Assembly (NCBI RefSeq): GCF_964340395.1 | Contig: NC_135559.1 | Span: 11,245,759 to 11,309,758 of the forward strand | Origin: Glandiceps talaboti | Lineage: Eukaryota; Hemichordata; Enteropneusta; Spengelidae | Length of the DNA stretch: 64,000 nucleotides | Direction: 5' to 3' | The notes under the pieces: model-generated | What the model was told of the DNA's origin: nothing | The model's database searches: none | Seen by the model: only the letters and a program-made list of their open reading frames with translations | Translations under genes and position numbers: made by a program | Part shown: piece after piece, positions 12,254 to 40,600 of the stretch | How positions within the stretch are numbered: the first letter of the stretch is position 1 | Layout of the letters: every line of letters begins with the position of its first letter

Positions 12254-12259
12254 AATAAA
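12254..12259 (+). terminator. Candidate polyadenylation signal of BAP18
   Basis: A canonical AATAAA lies about 240 bases after the BAP18 stop codon, in AT-rich sequence. It is the first canonical hexamer downstream that I noticed. Cleavage there is inferred. Confidence 0.4.
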
Positions 12260-12509
12260 CTTGAATGCCTCAAGCTTAAAAAAGAATAACTAAAGTGAAA
12301 AGGCCAGGAAAAATACTGGAAAGAGTTGATAGCATGTAATAAGTTTATGCATATAATTGTTTGATATTATTTTTCTCCTGAGTGACCTAAGGGGCTTCTC
12401 ACTACAGTACATGTTTGTAGTGACAAAACTTAGATTACGAGTATTTTCTAGCTGAACGAAGAAAAATATTGGGGCAATAATATAGTTATACCAATGCCAG
12501 CATCATCGT

Positions 12510-12600
12510 AAACTACAGCCTCTTTTTACGGCACCATCCAAGACCTGATTTAGTCATTTCACGGAAGAAAAACGGCTCTGGTGCATGAGAATGCAATGCT
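12510..12600 (+). repeat. Dispersed repeat (also at 45295-45410 and 46995-47110)
   Basis: The three places share GCCTCTTTTTACGGCACC-like sequence, then a CACGGAAGAAA block about 45 bases on, then TGCATGAGAATG or TTTGCAAGAATG. The two copies nearest 12.5 and 47 kb are each followed by a MITE (13336-13650 and 47151-47476), so they may be parts of one larger element. Confidence 0.5.
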
Positions 12601-13335
12601 AGTAATATCAAAGAAAAGTATTGGCACTATTGAATGTTTTGACAAATATTTCGAACACAGCAGAACCAGTGATGTAGACGCACGTCGTTTTGACAGTCGG
12701 CACACATTGTTATGACATAGAATGACCACACGTCTCTGGGGTATAAATTCTGTATTTTTTGTTATTTTCTGTACAACTTGGTTTGCGCATGGTATATAAT
12801 GCAAAAGGAAGTACTAGTGCTATGGATGTCGTGATAACAGTGCTGTATAATTATTACCCCCGGCACAGACCTCTATTGGTGCAACAGACTTATATAGTAA
12901 CTTTCTCAATCCCCTGGGGGAGCATACACTACCGCTTCAATGTGCATCTACCTTCTCAAGGGATATTTTGATTTTCATATTTTTACGATCTTATAAATTA
13001 ATTTTGACTAATCAATCATTCCGTTCAGCATCTCCTTATTAGAATTTATCTTGTCATGTTCACTTGCTTCTGTGTAAATGCATACTTCTCTCTGTCTCTA
13101 ACCATAGACATTATGCCAATTTCAAAATACCGTACCTCATGTACCTTGCTTTACAATGCCATATAATCTAAATGTGCAGAGGTTTTTGCACACGCTACTC
13201 AGGAGATTGATTGTCCCCTGACCATACTCTGGAGTAACGATGGAAAGCCTTCTCTTTTGTTGGCGGTCTAGTCTTCTGTCACAATTGAAGAGGTCAATAT
13301 GTCTTTCCATTGTTCAATGGTGGAAATGTTACGAC

Positions 13336-13650
13336 GCTGGTAATGAAGCCTTCGGTTTACTAAGATAGGCACGCAGCAAACTAAATCTATTTTGGTAGAT
13401 TACACAAGTGTGTGATAGCAGTTCCTCTGTTGTGTGATTCTAATCACCCTGTGATCAAGACAATGTGAATATGGAAGTACTAAAATAGTACACTGCAAGT
13501 TTATGGAACTCTGTCAATAAAACTGTCCCTACGGAGACTATAGTTAAACAAACATCCATTCAATAGCTTATCACAGTTGTATCAACATGTTGCAATAACA
13601 GTTTTAGTTTGTGTCTGTCTTAGTAAACTGAAGGCTCAATTACCAGAGTA
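13336..13650. mobile_element. MITE with CTGGTAAT terminal inverted repeats, copy 1
   Basis: The left end reads CTGGTAATGAAGCCTTCGG. The right end, reverse complemented, reads CTGGTAATTGAGCCTTCAG. The interior matches 47151-47476 (CTCTGTTGTGTGATTCTAAT and TCCATTCA-AGCTTATCAC blocks). It is about 315 bases and non-coding, which is the classic form of a non-autonomous DNA transposon. Confidence 0.7.
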
Positions 13651-14418
13651 ATATTTCAAATGTAGTAAAGATAGAACAAGCTGAAATGTAGCTATATATA
13701 TATATATGATGTCTCGCGCAATACATTGTGGAATTGGAAAATAAACTATTGACATTCTAGTATAGATTAGTTGTGAAATGTTCTACGTGAAGTAGTTGGA
13801 CTAATTTATATTACTATTTTTCCTAGTCTTTTGAAATGAAACCATCCCAGGAATGGAAATTTTACCAACTTTTTCATCTAATTTCAAAACTGGATATTTT
13901 GATATGAGCTAAATATTGTTTGTTACTGTCCTCATATAAGTTGTATGGATATTCAGTCCCAGTGTTCATACATATGCAGTTGACTGTCAGTTTGCAAAGT
14001 GCGTTTGAAATAAAACATAAATTTTATGTTATATACGGCAATAATCATTTGTCTTGAGTTATTTGTGGAGGCACTGTGATCCTAATAGAGGCTTACATAC
14101 AGCAAATGCATATACCAAATGGCTATGCGTATAGATGTACTGCCCTCAACGGCTGTACAGTGTAGGTGTACAAAAACAAAGGCAAAGTTGGTTGGTTGCT
14201 TCGTAGAGGTCGCAACTTGACGCATGAGCTTGGACGGAACTTTCATTAACTATCTTCTCCAGCTGTACAGATATTAAACTCGTCGACAATGATCCTTTGA
14301 GAACGTGACTGAATAAATACGTTATCATTAAACTATATAACCGTCGTGAAAATAAAATTTATACATACTAATTATTATTCTTATAACCAGAATTAGTGGT
14401 GATCAATTTGTTGCGGAT

Positions 14419-14440
14419 GGGGGGGGGGGGGGGGGGGGTT
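14419..14440. repeat. Poly-G tract
   Basis: An uninterrupted run of about 20 G follows GGAT. Long homopolymers of this kind recur in the window (18.5, 49.3, 53.1, 63.8 kb). Confidence 0.9.
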
Positions 14441-14467
14441 GCAGTGATTTTTCTTTATAATATAAAG

Positions 14468-14640
14468 ATTATCTTCAATATATTTATGAGGAAATCTATC
14501 CTTCATATGACCAAGAGCCAAAGACGTTGAGCGATTTCAAAACAAAGAAGCATGCATTTGAGGTTTTGAAGCCCGAGATACTGCAAGATATCCTTGAACT
14601 CAGTGATAGTATTCAAATGTTCCTTCCAAAACAGTGTTAA
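14468..14640 (+). other. Orphan terminal-exon candidate, 56 codons
   Basis: A pyrimidine-rich stretch ending in AAAG (14466-14467) precedes an open frame that runs 56 codons to TAA 14638-14640. Its product looks protein-like: acidic and amphipathic, beginning DYLQYIYEEIYPSYD if joined after a phase-1 exon, and ending SIQMFLPKQC. BAP18 exon 5 ends in exactly that phase, so this could be an alternative BAP18 last exon, the tail of another gene, or a transposon fragment. I do not recognise the sequence. A poly-G run of about 20 bases sits 30-50 bases upstream. Confidence 0.3.
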
Positions 14641-15170
14641 AAAAAAAGATTTTAGAATTGTTCACCCGTTCAGAGTTTTTTAATGGACAGACGTCTTTTT
14701 ACTTTTACACTTTCAAGAGTTTTGGGAAGGGGTTAGTCTCATCTAGGCTAGTCCAGTCTTATACGCGAAAAAGTTACCATCCTATCATAGCTGACCCGTT
14801 TTAGTCTGCTTAGCTACTATAATTATATTGATAACCAGGCCTGCAGACTACGTCACCTCATAAATAATAACATTTTATATTTAGACTATACTGTATTGTA
14901 TTTCACAGATTTACTCATTTACTGTGGTACTTCACCGGCTTTTTTTAATGTTATGTCCCCATATTTTCAACAATATCAATTCCTCATCGCTCCGAAATGA
15001 GGAAATCAAATGTTAACTTTTCTACTTTTCTAATGTGTGTGTTTAAACTCGTGGCAAGTCCTGCTAACAATTATGTATGAGTTCAAGTGTCTTTTTCCCA
15101 CCAGCACGTTTGTTTGTAGAGGTGGCACTGCATGCATCGTACGCATGGCCCTGTGCGTGATCATGACTCT

Positions 15171-15216
15171 CGACCGTACGGTCGTCCGTATGTAACTCAG
15201 CTGAGGTATAAATAAA
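15171..15216 (+). promoter_or_regulatory. Perfect 14-bp palindrome followed by a TATA-like box
   Basis: CGACCGTACGGTCG (15171-15184) is a perfect palindrome. About 23 bases on comes GGTATAAATAAAG, a strong TATA-box match. No gene is placed downstream on this strand for 5 kb, so a promoter role is only a possibility. Confidence 0.25.
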
Positions 15217-15679
15217 GCCTGCTGTTCATTCCTATGAGCAAGGAGAAAACTCTGTAATTCGCAATCACCTCTTATGATCTTAATTTTGGTAAACTGTGTA
15301 CAATTTCAAAACAAAATTGCCAAATTAATATGATGTCCACCGTATTCAAGTTTTACGAATCCATTGAATGTAGCATTTATATATTCTGTACATATTAAGA
15401 CTTTTAATGTCGAGTAAATTTTAGTGCACTTTCTTGATTTTCATCGCAAACTCATGTAATTCATAACCCTACCCTCAGCTCCCCTCCCTCAGTCATTCTT
15501 ACATCACTAGTACTGTACCAGCTATACGAAGTGATGACATGCCCTATGAGCGTGACAGCGCTGGGAATAGTTTCTTCATAATATTACTTCGCATTGAAAC
15601 GTTTCTGACTACTTCACTTTTTTTTTTATAGAAAACTATAATATTCGACGGGATCAAAACTAAAGTACGTGTATTACAT

Positions 15680-15799
15680 GTTGTTGTTGTTGTTGTTGTT
15701 TGTTGTTGTTGTTGTTGTTGTTGCTGTTGTTATTGTTATTATTATTGTTGTTGTTGTTATTGTTATTGTTATTATTGTTATTGTTATTATTGTTATACA
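15680..15799. repeat. TTG/TTA trinucleotide microsatellite
   Basis: About 120 bases of TTG units grading into TTA-containing units. Confidence 0.9.
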
Positions 15800-17995
15800 A
15801 CTTGTACGTCGCGTCCATTATCAGTGTTAGGATTGCACATGCTGCCAGTAAAATATTACCGAAATAACGAAAAAGTATCTATAGTCTTTAAGAAGGACAA
15901 TCTACTCTCTTTTTTATATGCTATTCAACTTGTGTATTATATCCCCTCCCCTTTGACAATCTTCCATTCCCCTTCTCTGTTGCTCACCGTCAAATGTACA
16001 GTTCCCCTCATCTCCAAAACCGAGAAGAACAAAAAGTAAATGATAAATTTGACAAGTCACATCTACAATATAACTACTGTATAATCCAACTTGAATGTAA
16101 TGTAGGCTGGTGTGTAGAAATCGGTGTGGGTACACGTAAGCCTTATTTGATATTGGAATATGTAATGTCTCATTCTTTCCCATTAAGAGTATTGAATGTT
16201 CAATAGCTATCCTCCACGTCACCATTGGGTCAGTTAGTTGTATTATTTGTGATGTCATTCACTGCATAACCTATATTGTCTGTACTGTACGCTGAACTGC
16301 AGTGAATGAAAACTTGCGACCGGAGACGGGTAGAACCGTTGGTCCTTTTCCCACTGACAACCGAAAGAAAAACCTTTCCCTCCCAAAAACTGTGAACGAA
16401 AACTTTGCTACTGTGTTTGTTTGTTTGTTTGATTGATTTTGCATGGTGAAACACTGAGCTTCGCTGACTGTATCAGATCTCACAACAATCACTTGTAATA
16501 TTTAAATTTAACAGACCGAAATTGGAGAAATTTAATTTTCGCAAACTTAAATTTGAAGTCAAATGTTGCTTCCTTCAATTTTCACATTAATTAACACTTT
16601 AAAAATCTTCATTATTTTCATGGATATTTGAAAGATTTTGAGTTTCACTAACTCGTACTACTAAGATCCCAAAGACCTAGTCGTCATGGCAATCAATAGT
16701 TAGACCATGTTGCACTGTAAAATCGATACTTGCTCACGCCCCGGCCAGTCCGAGCTGCGGTTTATGCATGGTGGTCTGATCGGATAAGATACCAATAGTA
16801 TATTTACAGTAGTGCGTCCAGCCGACAGTCAGATCTTAGCCGACGGACAACCTATGCTCTTAGGTAGTTGAGTCGAATGAGGAAAAATAATGACCCATAA
16901 AAAGTAATAATGGCTTTGATAACGACATTGGAATCATTTAATAGCTCGCCTTTCACTAGTCTTAGTGTGGCCAGTGTGTCGACTACGTATACATGACTTT
17001 TTTTTTTTATCCCGAATCTCAATTTAATTCGCTAAACAGGACCAAGGAACTGTTATTTAGAATTCTCTGGTAGTCTTGACCGTAAAGCGACTTCATGCCA
17101 GATTTTCTTTTTAATTTGTGAATTTTCGCAAAAGTGAAGAATGTATGGTTATGTTCACCAAACTTGTAAACCTTTAAATGCCGATCTTAATTTGTTAAAT
17201 TTAATTAGAATAAGATATTAATATTAATATTAATAATCCTTATTTATACTTGATAGTTATTGAAGTATATACACACACTTGTCTCCCAAGAAGTCCAGTG
17301 AGGGCCATCCCTCATGGGTTCAGTGTTAAAGGCCAGGATTCAATCCTAGGTTGTCGCGTTCATATCCGAGTTAGTGTTACTGTACTCTTCCAGTGAGTGG
17401 AGCATTAAAGAATATACGAAGCATTGTTATGGGCCAACTCTTTCTTTAGTTGCTCCAGACTACTTTTTTTTCGCCTATGGCTGTAAGTAACTGTTTGATA
17501 AAGACCACCTCGTAAAAGCATTAAAAGTCCTATTATTTTTCAATAGAATAATATCTAAAATAGAAATATCATGACCCCAAAAATATTGATCATAAAATAA
17601 CTTCAGCTGTGACCCGACGTACTTTTTTTTAAAAAGTATGTCATCGGAACGACACAATTTATTCATCACATGGCCTAATGGAGAATTAGGGTACTGTATG
17701 CAGTGTCTTTTAATAATCTCTGAGATGGAATATCTTTGAAGTGACACTAATGTTGTCGACATTAAGATATTTATTGATATTCGAGTCTCGGAACATGTGA
17801 ACTTTTGAAGTTACTCAATTTGAGTGTAAAACTTAAGATATCATTTTACCCACAATGTCCTATCACGCAGTGGTCGCGTGCTCACGTTCTGTTCTTCCTC
17901 CCATCAGTGACGTACGTAGAGACTAGTCACACGGCATATGTAAGGGCAGTAATTACAAGGGGGCGTGTCAGGGCAAACCAAGACCTGGCTCTCGC

Positions 17996-18446
17996 ATAAA
18001 ATGTGACCTTCCCCGACTCCGTCGTGCTAAAACTTGACCCTCCCTCAACTTTCTTTCTCTAAAACACAACCCTCTCAAAATAACGTAATTCAAATACATT
18101 GGTTATTTAATGCTGTCAGAAATTGAAAAGCACACGAGTACCTGGTAAGGACTTAATCCCACCGCTGCCACCGTGTTATAAGTTTTAAAGGCATTGGTTA
18201 TTTCCCACTACTACCACCATGTAACTGTGTGAAGGCACTACATTAATCAATACCTATATATGTTTGGATCGCATTGGCTGAACCGAAGACCACTACTCCC
18301 AAAGATTACAGATCAATATCTCCACAACATTATCCTTAGTATCTTACCCAACTGTTCCTGTTTTTCTATCATGTGAGATGAGACCCACTCCTCTCCTCAC
18401 ATCACATCACAACTGACAAGTAATTCACTACATGGTTGTCAGCAGA
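17996..18446 (+). repeat. Dispersed repeat, copy 2 (first copy at 5960-6434)
   Basis: This copy matches 5960-6434 across its length with many substitutions and small indels, as expected of an old interspersed repeat. It lies between BAP18 and the sialyltransferase gene and is followed by a poly-G element. Confidence 0.6.
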
Positions 18447-18494
18447 GATTTGATTAATAAGAGTGTATAATATTATGGTGTCCTTCACCCTTAG

Positions 18495-18640
18495 GGAGCG
18501 ATCAGTTTTTTTTACGGCCGGGGGGCGGTAAATCAGGGGGGGGGGGGCACCTTAATTTGGGCTCAAAGAAGTGGAGTCATCATTTTTACAAAGTGAATGA
18601 AGGGGGGGGGGGTCACCTTATTTTCAACAACTGAACGAAA
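18495..18640. repeat. Poly-G element with GATCAGTTTTTACGGCCGG end
   Basis: A shared GATCAG-T(n)-ACGGCCGG head is followed by two poly-G runs and GGTCACCTTATTTTCAAC. The head recurs at 49198-49217. Sequence around 53045-53130 matches the rest in reverse orientation (GTTGAAAACAAGGTGAC then poly-C, then AAAATGATGACC). It is probably a small interspersed element family carrying homopolymers. Confidence 0.5.
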
Positions 18641-19274
18641 TCATGAACCACCCTGCTGTACTTAAATTACCATACAACAAATGTATGTGCATACAATAAA
18701 CCATAAACAATGGCTATGAATATACGTTCAAATATAACAAACTCTTTGTCTCTTGATACATCCCAAGCATATGACATGGAGTCATAACATTGCACCTTTT
18801 AAGCAACAGTTTTGTTAGAAATGACTTCTCAATATTGCAGGCCATGAGTTGCATTGTGTCATCATGTGATATAAAAACTTGTAAGTGTAGCTATACACAT
18901 AACACATAAGAAATTAAATACCTTGAAATTTACTGGATGGGCTGACTCTAAAATCTGTGCCTCCATTGACCTGAACATGTTGAATTGCACACAAACATAG
19001 CCAATAGAGACACACTTTCAAAACTTTTGAAACCCTAAAATTAGTGATACTTTTATGATATAACTAAGTTGTGTTTTACTGCTGAATGGTGCTCTTAATG
19101 GCCTCCAAATGGTGTTCATTTTTCAAAAAGCTCTTACCGTGGGAGGGGGACACCCCCTACCAACCAGCCCCGCGCGCTTGTATAGCAGGCGCGCACTTCT
19201 CCCCATACTGTTTCCAGTTCCTAATCCCACGTTCTAAATTATACCTCCTCCGAAAGTCGGTTTGTAAAACGTGA

Positions 19275-19275
<1 letters not shown>

Positions 19276-19348
<73 letters not shown>
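19276..19348. repeat. (CA)n microsatellite
   Basis: About 73 bases of uninterrupted CA dinucleotides between BAP18 and the sialyltransferase gene. Confidence 0.95.
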
Positions 19349-19354
<6 letters not shown>

Positions 19355-20285
19355 TTAAATTGAAGGCTCACTAACAGGCGCCCTAGATCGAGAACGCACG
19401 TGTCTGTAAAACGTTCCCCTCCAAGGCCAAGGTTGCAGTCGAATTCTACACTACATGTTATTCATGGCTTTCAATCTGAAGATAGTAAGATTCAAATCTA
19501 CGGGTATCCTTTAGAGTAAGCTTTGCCAAGGTCATTGCTGTCCTTCCAAAACATAAAGTTGTCATGGTTTAGGTGTGAATACGGATTTGGAGGCATTTGA
19601 GTTACACCAAGTGTGTTACAGTATCAGATACCACAGAGCTGTATATCCCGCCCACTCATTGACAGATTTTTATCAAATGGCGACAAAGATCGAACTGATA
19701 GGGGAAGGCTCTAGACTAGCGATGGTGAGAATGGAGGGGGGGGGGGGTTCAGAAATATATATCAATCTATGTTCAGATGTAGAGGAGGCGATCATGCTAA
19801 AAAATGTAAACATGTACCAAGAAGGTCAATTCAAGCAAAATAACGAAGGTAAAATAGCAATGAACGATTAGCCGACATCTACATCGGATTTTAATCAGAT
19901 TGAAATATATATATGCTTTCTCATTTATCATATATAAGCTTATACAATAAAAGTGAATAGAAATGGGAGAACACAAGCAGAGCACAAGTTACCAAAATTA
20001 CCGAAATATAAATGATTATTTATTCGATTATCAAGTGAGTGGGAGAAAGCATTCGTAGTGATGGGGTGGTTGTAGTCAGTTAAGGGTGTTAGATTTGTCG
20101 CACTTTCCAGTACATTTCCACTTGAATTTTCGTGCAATATTCCGTATATTTCATAAAGCCTTTATCAAAATAATAACGAAGTGAATTAGTACTCTCGTGT
20201 CTCAACTAGTAATGCAGCACCCGTTCACCCCTCCATTTTCCAATGGTTTGACCCAAGTTATATATATGTTTTTACGATTTCAAGT

Positions 20286-20293
20286 TGACGTCA
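20286..20293. promoter_or_regulatory. CRE (TGACGTCA) upstream of the ST8Sia start
   Basis: A perfect palindromic cAMP-response element lies about 350 bases before the ATG at 20642, in the likely promoter or 5' UTR of the sialyltransferase gene. CREB/ATF proteins bind this sequence in animals. The motif is seen; its use here is inferred. Confidence 0.4.
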
Positions 20294-20641
20294 CGTCGTG
20301 TACTGAATAGATTAGCGGATTTACTGAAATTTAATTCACTTCAGTCGATTCCCAACTTTCTGCCAAGTCTTCTCAACCGGGCTTTTAGTCTAGAATGTCA
20401 CCTGCCCTCCTAAATAGTCAGGAAACGCTAGGAAATCAACGGACAGATGATCGTGCAGTGCGCCTGAAGGAAAATCAGTGAATGGCAGTATTCGTGTAGT
20501 AGTCTATCCGTGCTTTCGAATTTTTTATTTTGTTTTTGCTTTCCCCGTATTTTTTATTAATGAGGCATGTCGTGGTGAACGCGATTTTGTGAAATTTATC
20601 AACAATTTCGAGAGCAGTAATCTGCGGGTACAGTTATTACA

Positions 20642-37628
<16,987 letters not shown>

Positions 37629-40600
37629 GAACGTGCTGAAATAACTTTTACAATGCTAGGCCATAATACTGTAAAGTTGGAAATCTTTCACACATTCCAC
37701 AGGTTTACAGGTCTATATGCAGGTTAACAAACATAAAGTAACAGAAAGGTGATGTTTGTTCGTTCAATCTTCACAAAAAATGAGACTAAATACTGCTTGT
37801 ATTTAAATGACTGATGCACTAAATTTGCACATCAACTGTTGCACATGAGATTTCCACATGCAACGCAATCAAGTAACTTTCCATTATCATTATCATTTTA
37901 AAGAAAGCTTTCTGTTGCATATGAGATTCTTAGCTGAAGTGACAGCAGGCTTTTGAAGATAAGCCAGCTTTTATGTAAAACAGGACCTTTACTTTACTGG
38001 TACATGTATACAAGACATATCCACCTATAATATTGAATTTAGCTTCTGAAGCAATACATGTGTAAGAAAATGGTTCTAAACACTAAAAATCACAAGTCTC
38101 CGAAGTGTTACGTCATCACATATGTGCCCTGAAAAGAGACACCAAGTGTTACGTCATCACATACGGTATGTGCCCTGAAAAGAGACACCAACGTCTGTCT
38201 ATCATCACCTGCACGTTCTCCAATGCTATACCTAAGCTCTCTATTAAGTTGTTAGTTGAAAAGATTCTGGCGTTTATCACTACTGGAAGATCAGGAATTA
38301 TTATTACTTTGTAATAGCTTCCTTTCCTACTTTATGAAACAAGACCAACTAAGAAGCTAAGTTGAATATATAACAACATAGACAAATGAAAACGTCCTCT
38401 TCTATGTTTGCTTATGTTGGTAAAATGTTGAATTATGCTGAAAGTCTATTTTACAACTAAGTCATTCATTATCATTTCCATCAGCATTTTATTGGTTTAA
38501 ATCACAATGTTTACAGCTTTCACTAACGTTCTAAAATCTGAATAAGAACCTTAAAGTCAAAATTAAAATAAGCAAAACCAAAATAGACAATGAGTATTTC
38601 AACTTAAGTTTGCACTCCTGATCCAAGGTACAACATTTAAAAGGTCAAAGAAGTGAGAGTGCGTCCCAGTCATGTTTTACAGCTAACAAGGACCAAATGC
38701 ATCAACCTGTCAGGTTTGATGCTGACATCGATTATCTTGTGTCCCTTTACATACATTAGAAAGCTGAAATGTGATATGCTTGAGAATGTATTTTTTTATG
38801 GGAAGGAAAAGGCTATTTGTCCATCTGGGTTTATAGTATACTTTTTATAGTAAACATACTGCGAAAAAGTATAGATATATAATAAGAGTTTTATTATAGG
38901 CAGTGGGTGTAATTGACTCGTTTATTTTAGTTCGTGACTCTTTGAAGATTCCTTGTATCATGTCAAAGTCATCAACCAAACCCAAGTTTATTCAGAGACA
39001 AAGACATTAATCTTCCAAGATCATATTTTGATACCCACGTTTTCTGTCATTCTCAATTATTTTCGGAATTCTCTACCTACTTGGCCTTTGGTGTCAATGA
39101 AGAAACTATACATAAAGATCTGACGATGGTCTCAATTGTTTTCTCTACCTACTTGGCCTTTGGTGTCAATGTCAAACTATACATAAAGACCAGAAGATGG
39201 CCTCAATTATTTTTGCTACCTACTTGGCCTTCAGTGTCAATGACAAACTGTACATGAGATCTGATGACTCCTGTGCATAAGTTCATATTGTTGTATAATT
39301 ATTGTAGGACATTGTTCTTTTACACAATGAAATAATCTGGTACTCGTGCTATCCAGGCAAGATCTAGACATGAAGATATTCCAATATCTAGCTTGTGAAT
39401 ACTGGTACTGTTGATATCTTGACACTTATGTTGGTGCCTATTAACCGTTATAAACAAAGGATGAATATATATTTTTCCGCTCTTATGATAACAAATGAAA
39501 ACTTTCTAAAGAATCCAAAACTTTTGCGTGATAACTGTCAGTATTTAATATATTCTGGGATATATAGATACTGGTAGTATTTTGGAATTTATTTTGGGTT
39601 GACGCACATCAAATACAATTGAATAGAAGTGACATGTCTAGTTTACAAAATGTATATTGTAAGGGTTCCTTTTTATCACACATTCAAGGGCCAGTAATTT
39701 CCAAATGTGTTGAAATGGATATTCATTCGGAGATAGTTTTGGTAATTGTAATTAAACAAAAGAAATGGATTTTTGTCAAGTATCTAGACAGACATAAAAA
39801 AAAATATGATAGGTCATAGCTCTTTTAAACCAACACATTATACCTCTATCCAAGTCTATTTCTTCTAACATATCTTCAGGTTGCTTGCAACTTCTTTGAA
39901 TTCAGGTAGTGCTGCTTGACACATTTTTTCATGTTATTATGTCTTCATTTCATAACATTTGTAACTATTATCAGCAGTAAGCTGTCTTGCTGATCTTTTT
40001 CTGAAATTCTTTAGCTCTGTTATTTTTCACCTTAGATGAGAAAATCCTCAATGCATTTCAGAGTCCTTTTAGAAGGACCTCTTCCTCTAGCAATTTGGTT
40101 GGACTGCTTTTTGAAAGATATATTCACGTGTATATATATAAGTGGTATTTACATTTTATGGCTGGATTTTGATATAATGGATAGATGGATCGAGAAATCA
40201 AGGCTATAATAACTATGCAAACTCAAACAAGCTACAATGTTGACCTTTCACGCCAGCCACATTTGGATTTGTGCGAGGAGAAATCATTACATGTACAAAT
40301 CAAATACCGTAACATATTATTTCAACCAAATACTCTAGTGTTAAGTTAATTTCTTCGTTCAAAATCATTCACACAAGATACTATAATCTTCCTACTTCAT
40401 GATAGAAAATTACGGTTTTAAATTTATGCTAGATGTATATTGGTGTTTTGTATTTGCAGTGGACAGGACATTTGTAAAGTTTATAAATTTACTACTTCTA
40501 CTTTGTTACTCAATGTGGTATCAATCTTTCGATTGTAAGAATGGTCATAAAATTTAAATTTATGACGTAAAACAACAATGGCTGAACTTTACATAGCCTG

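Noticed and set aside
17300-17360. tRNA- or SINE-like B-box (GGATTCAATCC)
   Set aside because: No matching A-box and no cloverleaf could be built around it.
19157-19348. Minus-strand frame of alternating Cys and Val
   Set aside because: It is a direct translation of the CA microsatellite.
19575-19871. 98-codon plus-strand frame with a Gly run
   Set aside because: It includes a poly-G tract, ends next to a fragment of the 8.5-kb foldback family, and has no recognisable domain.
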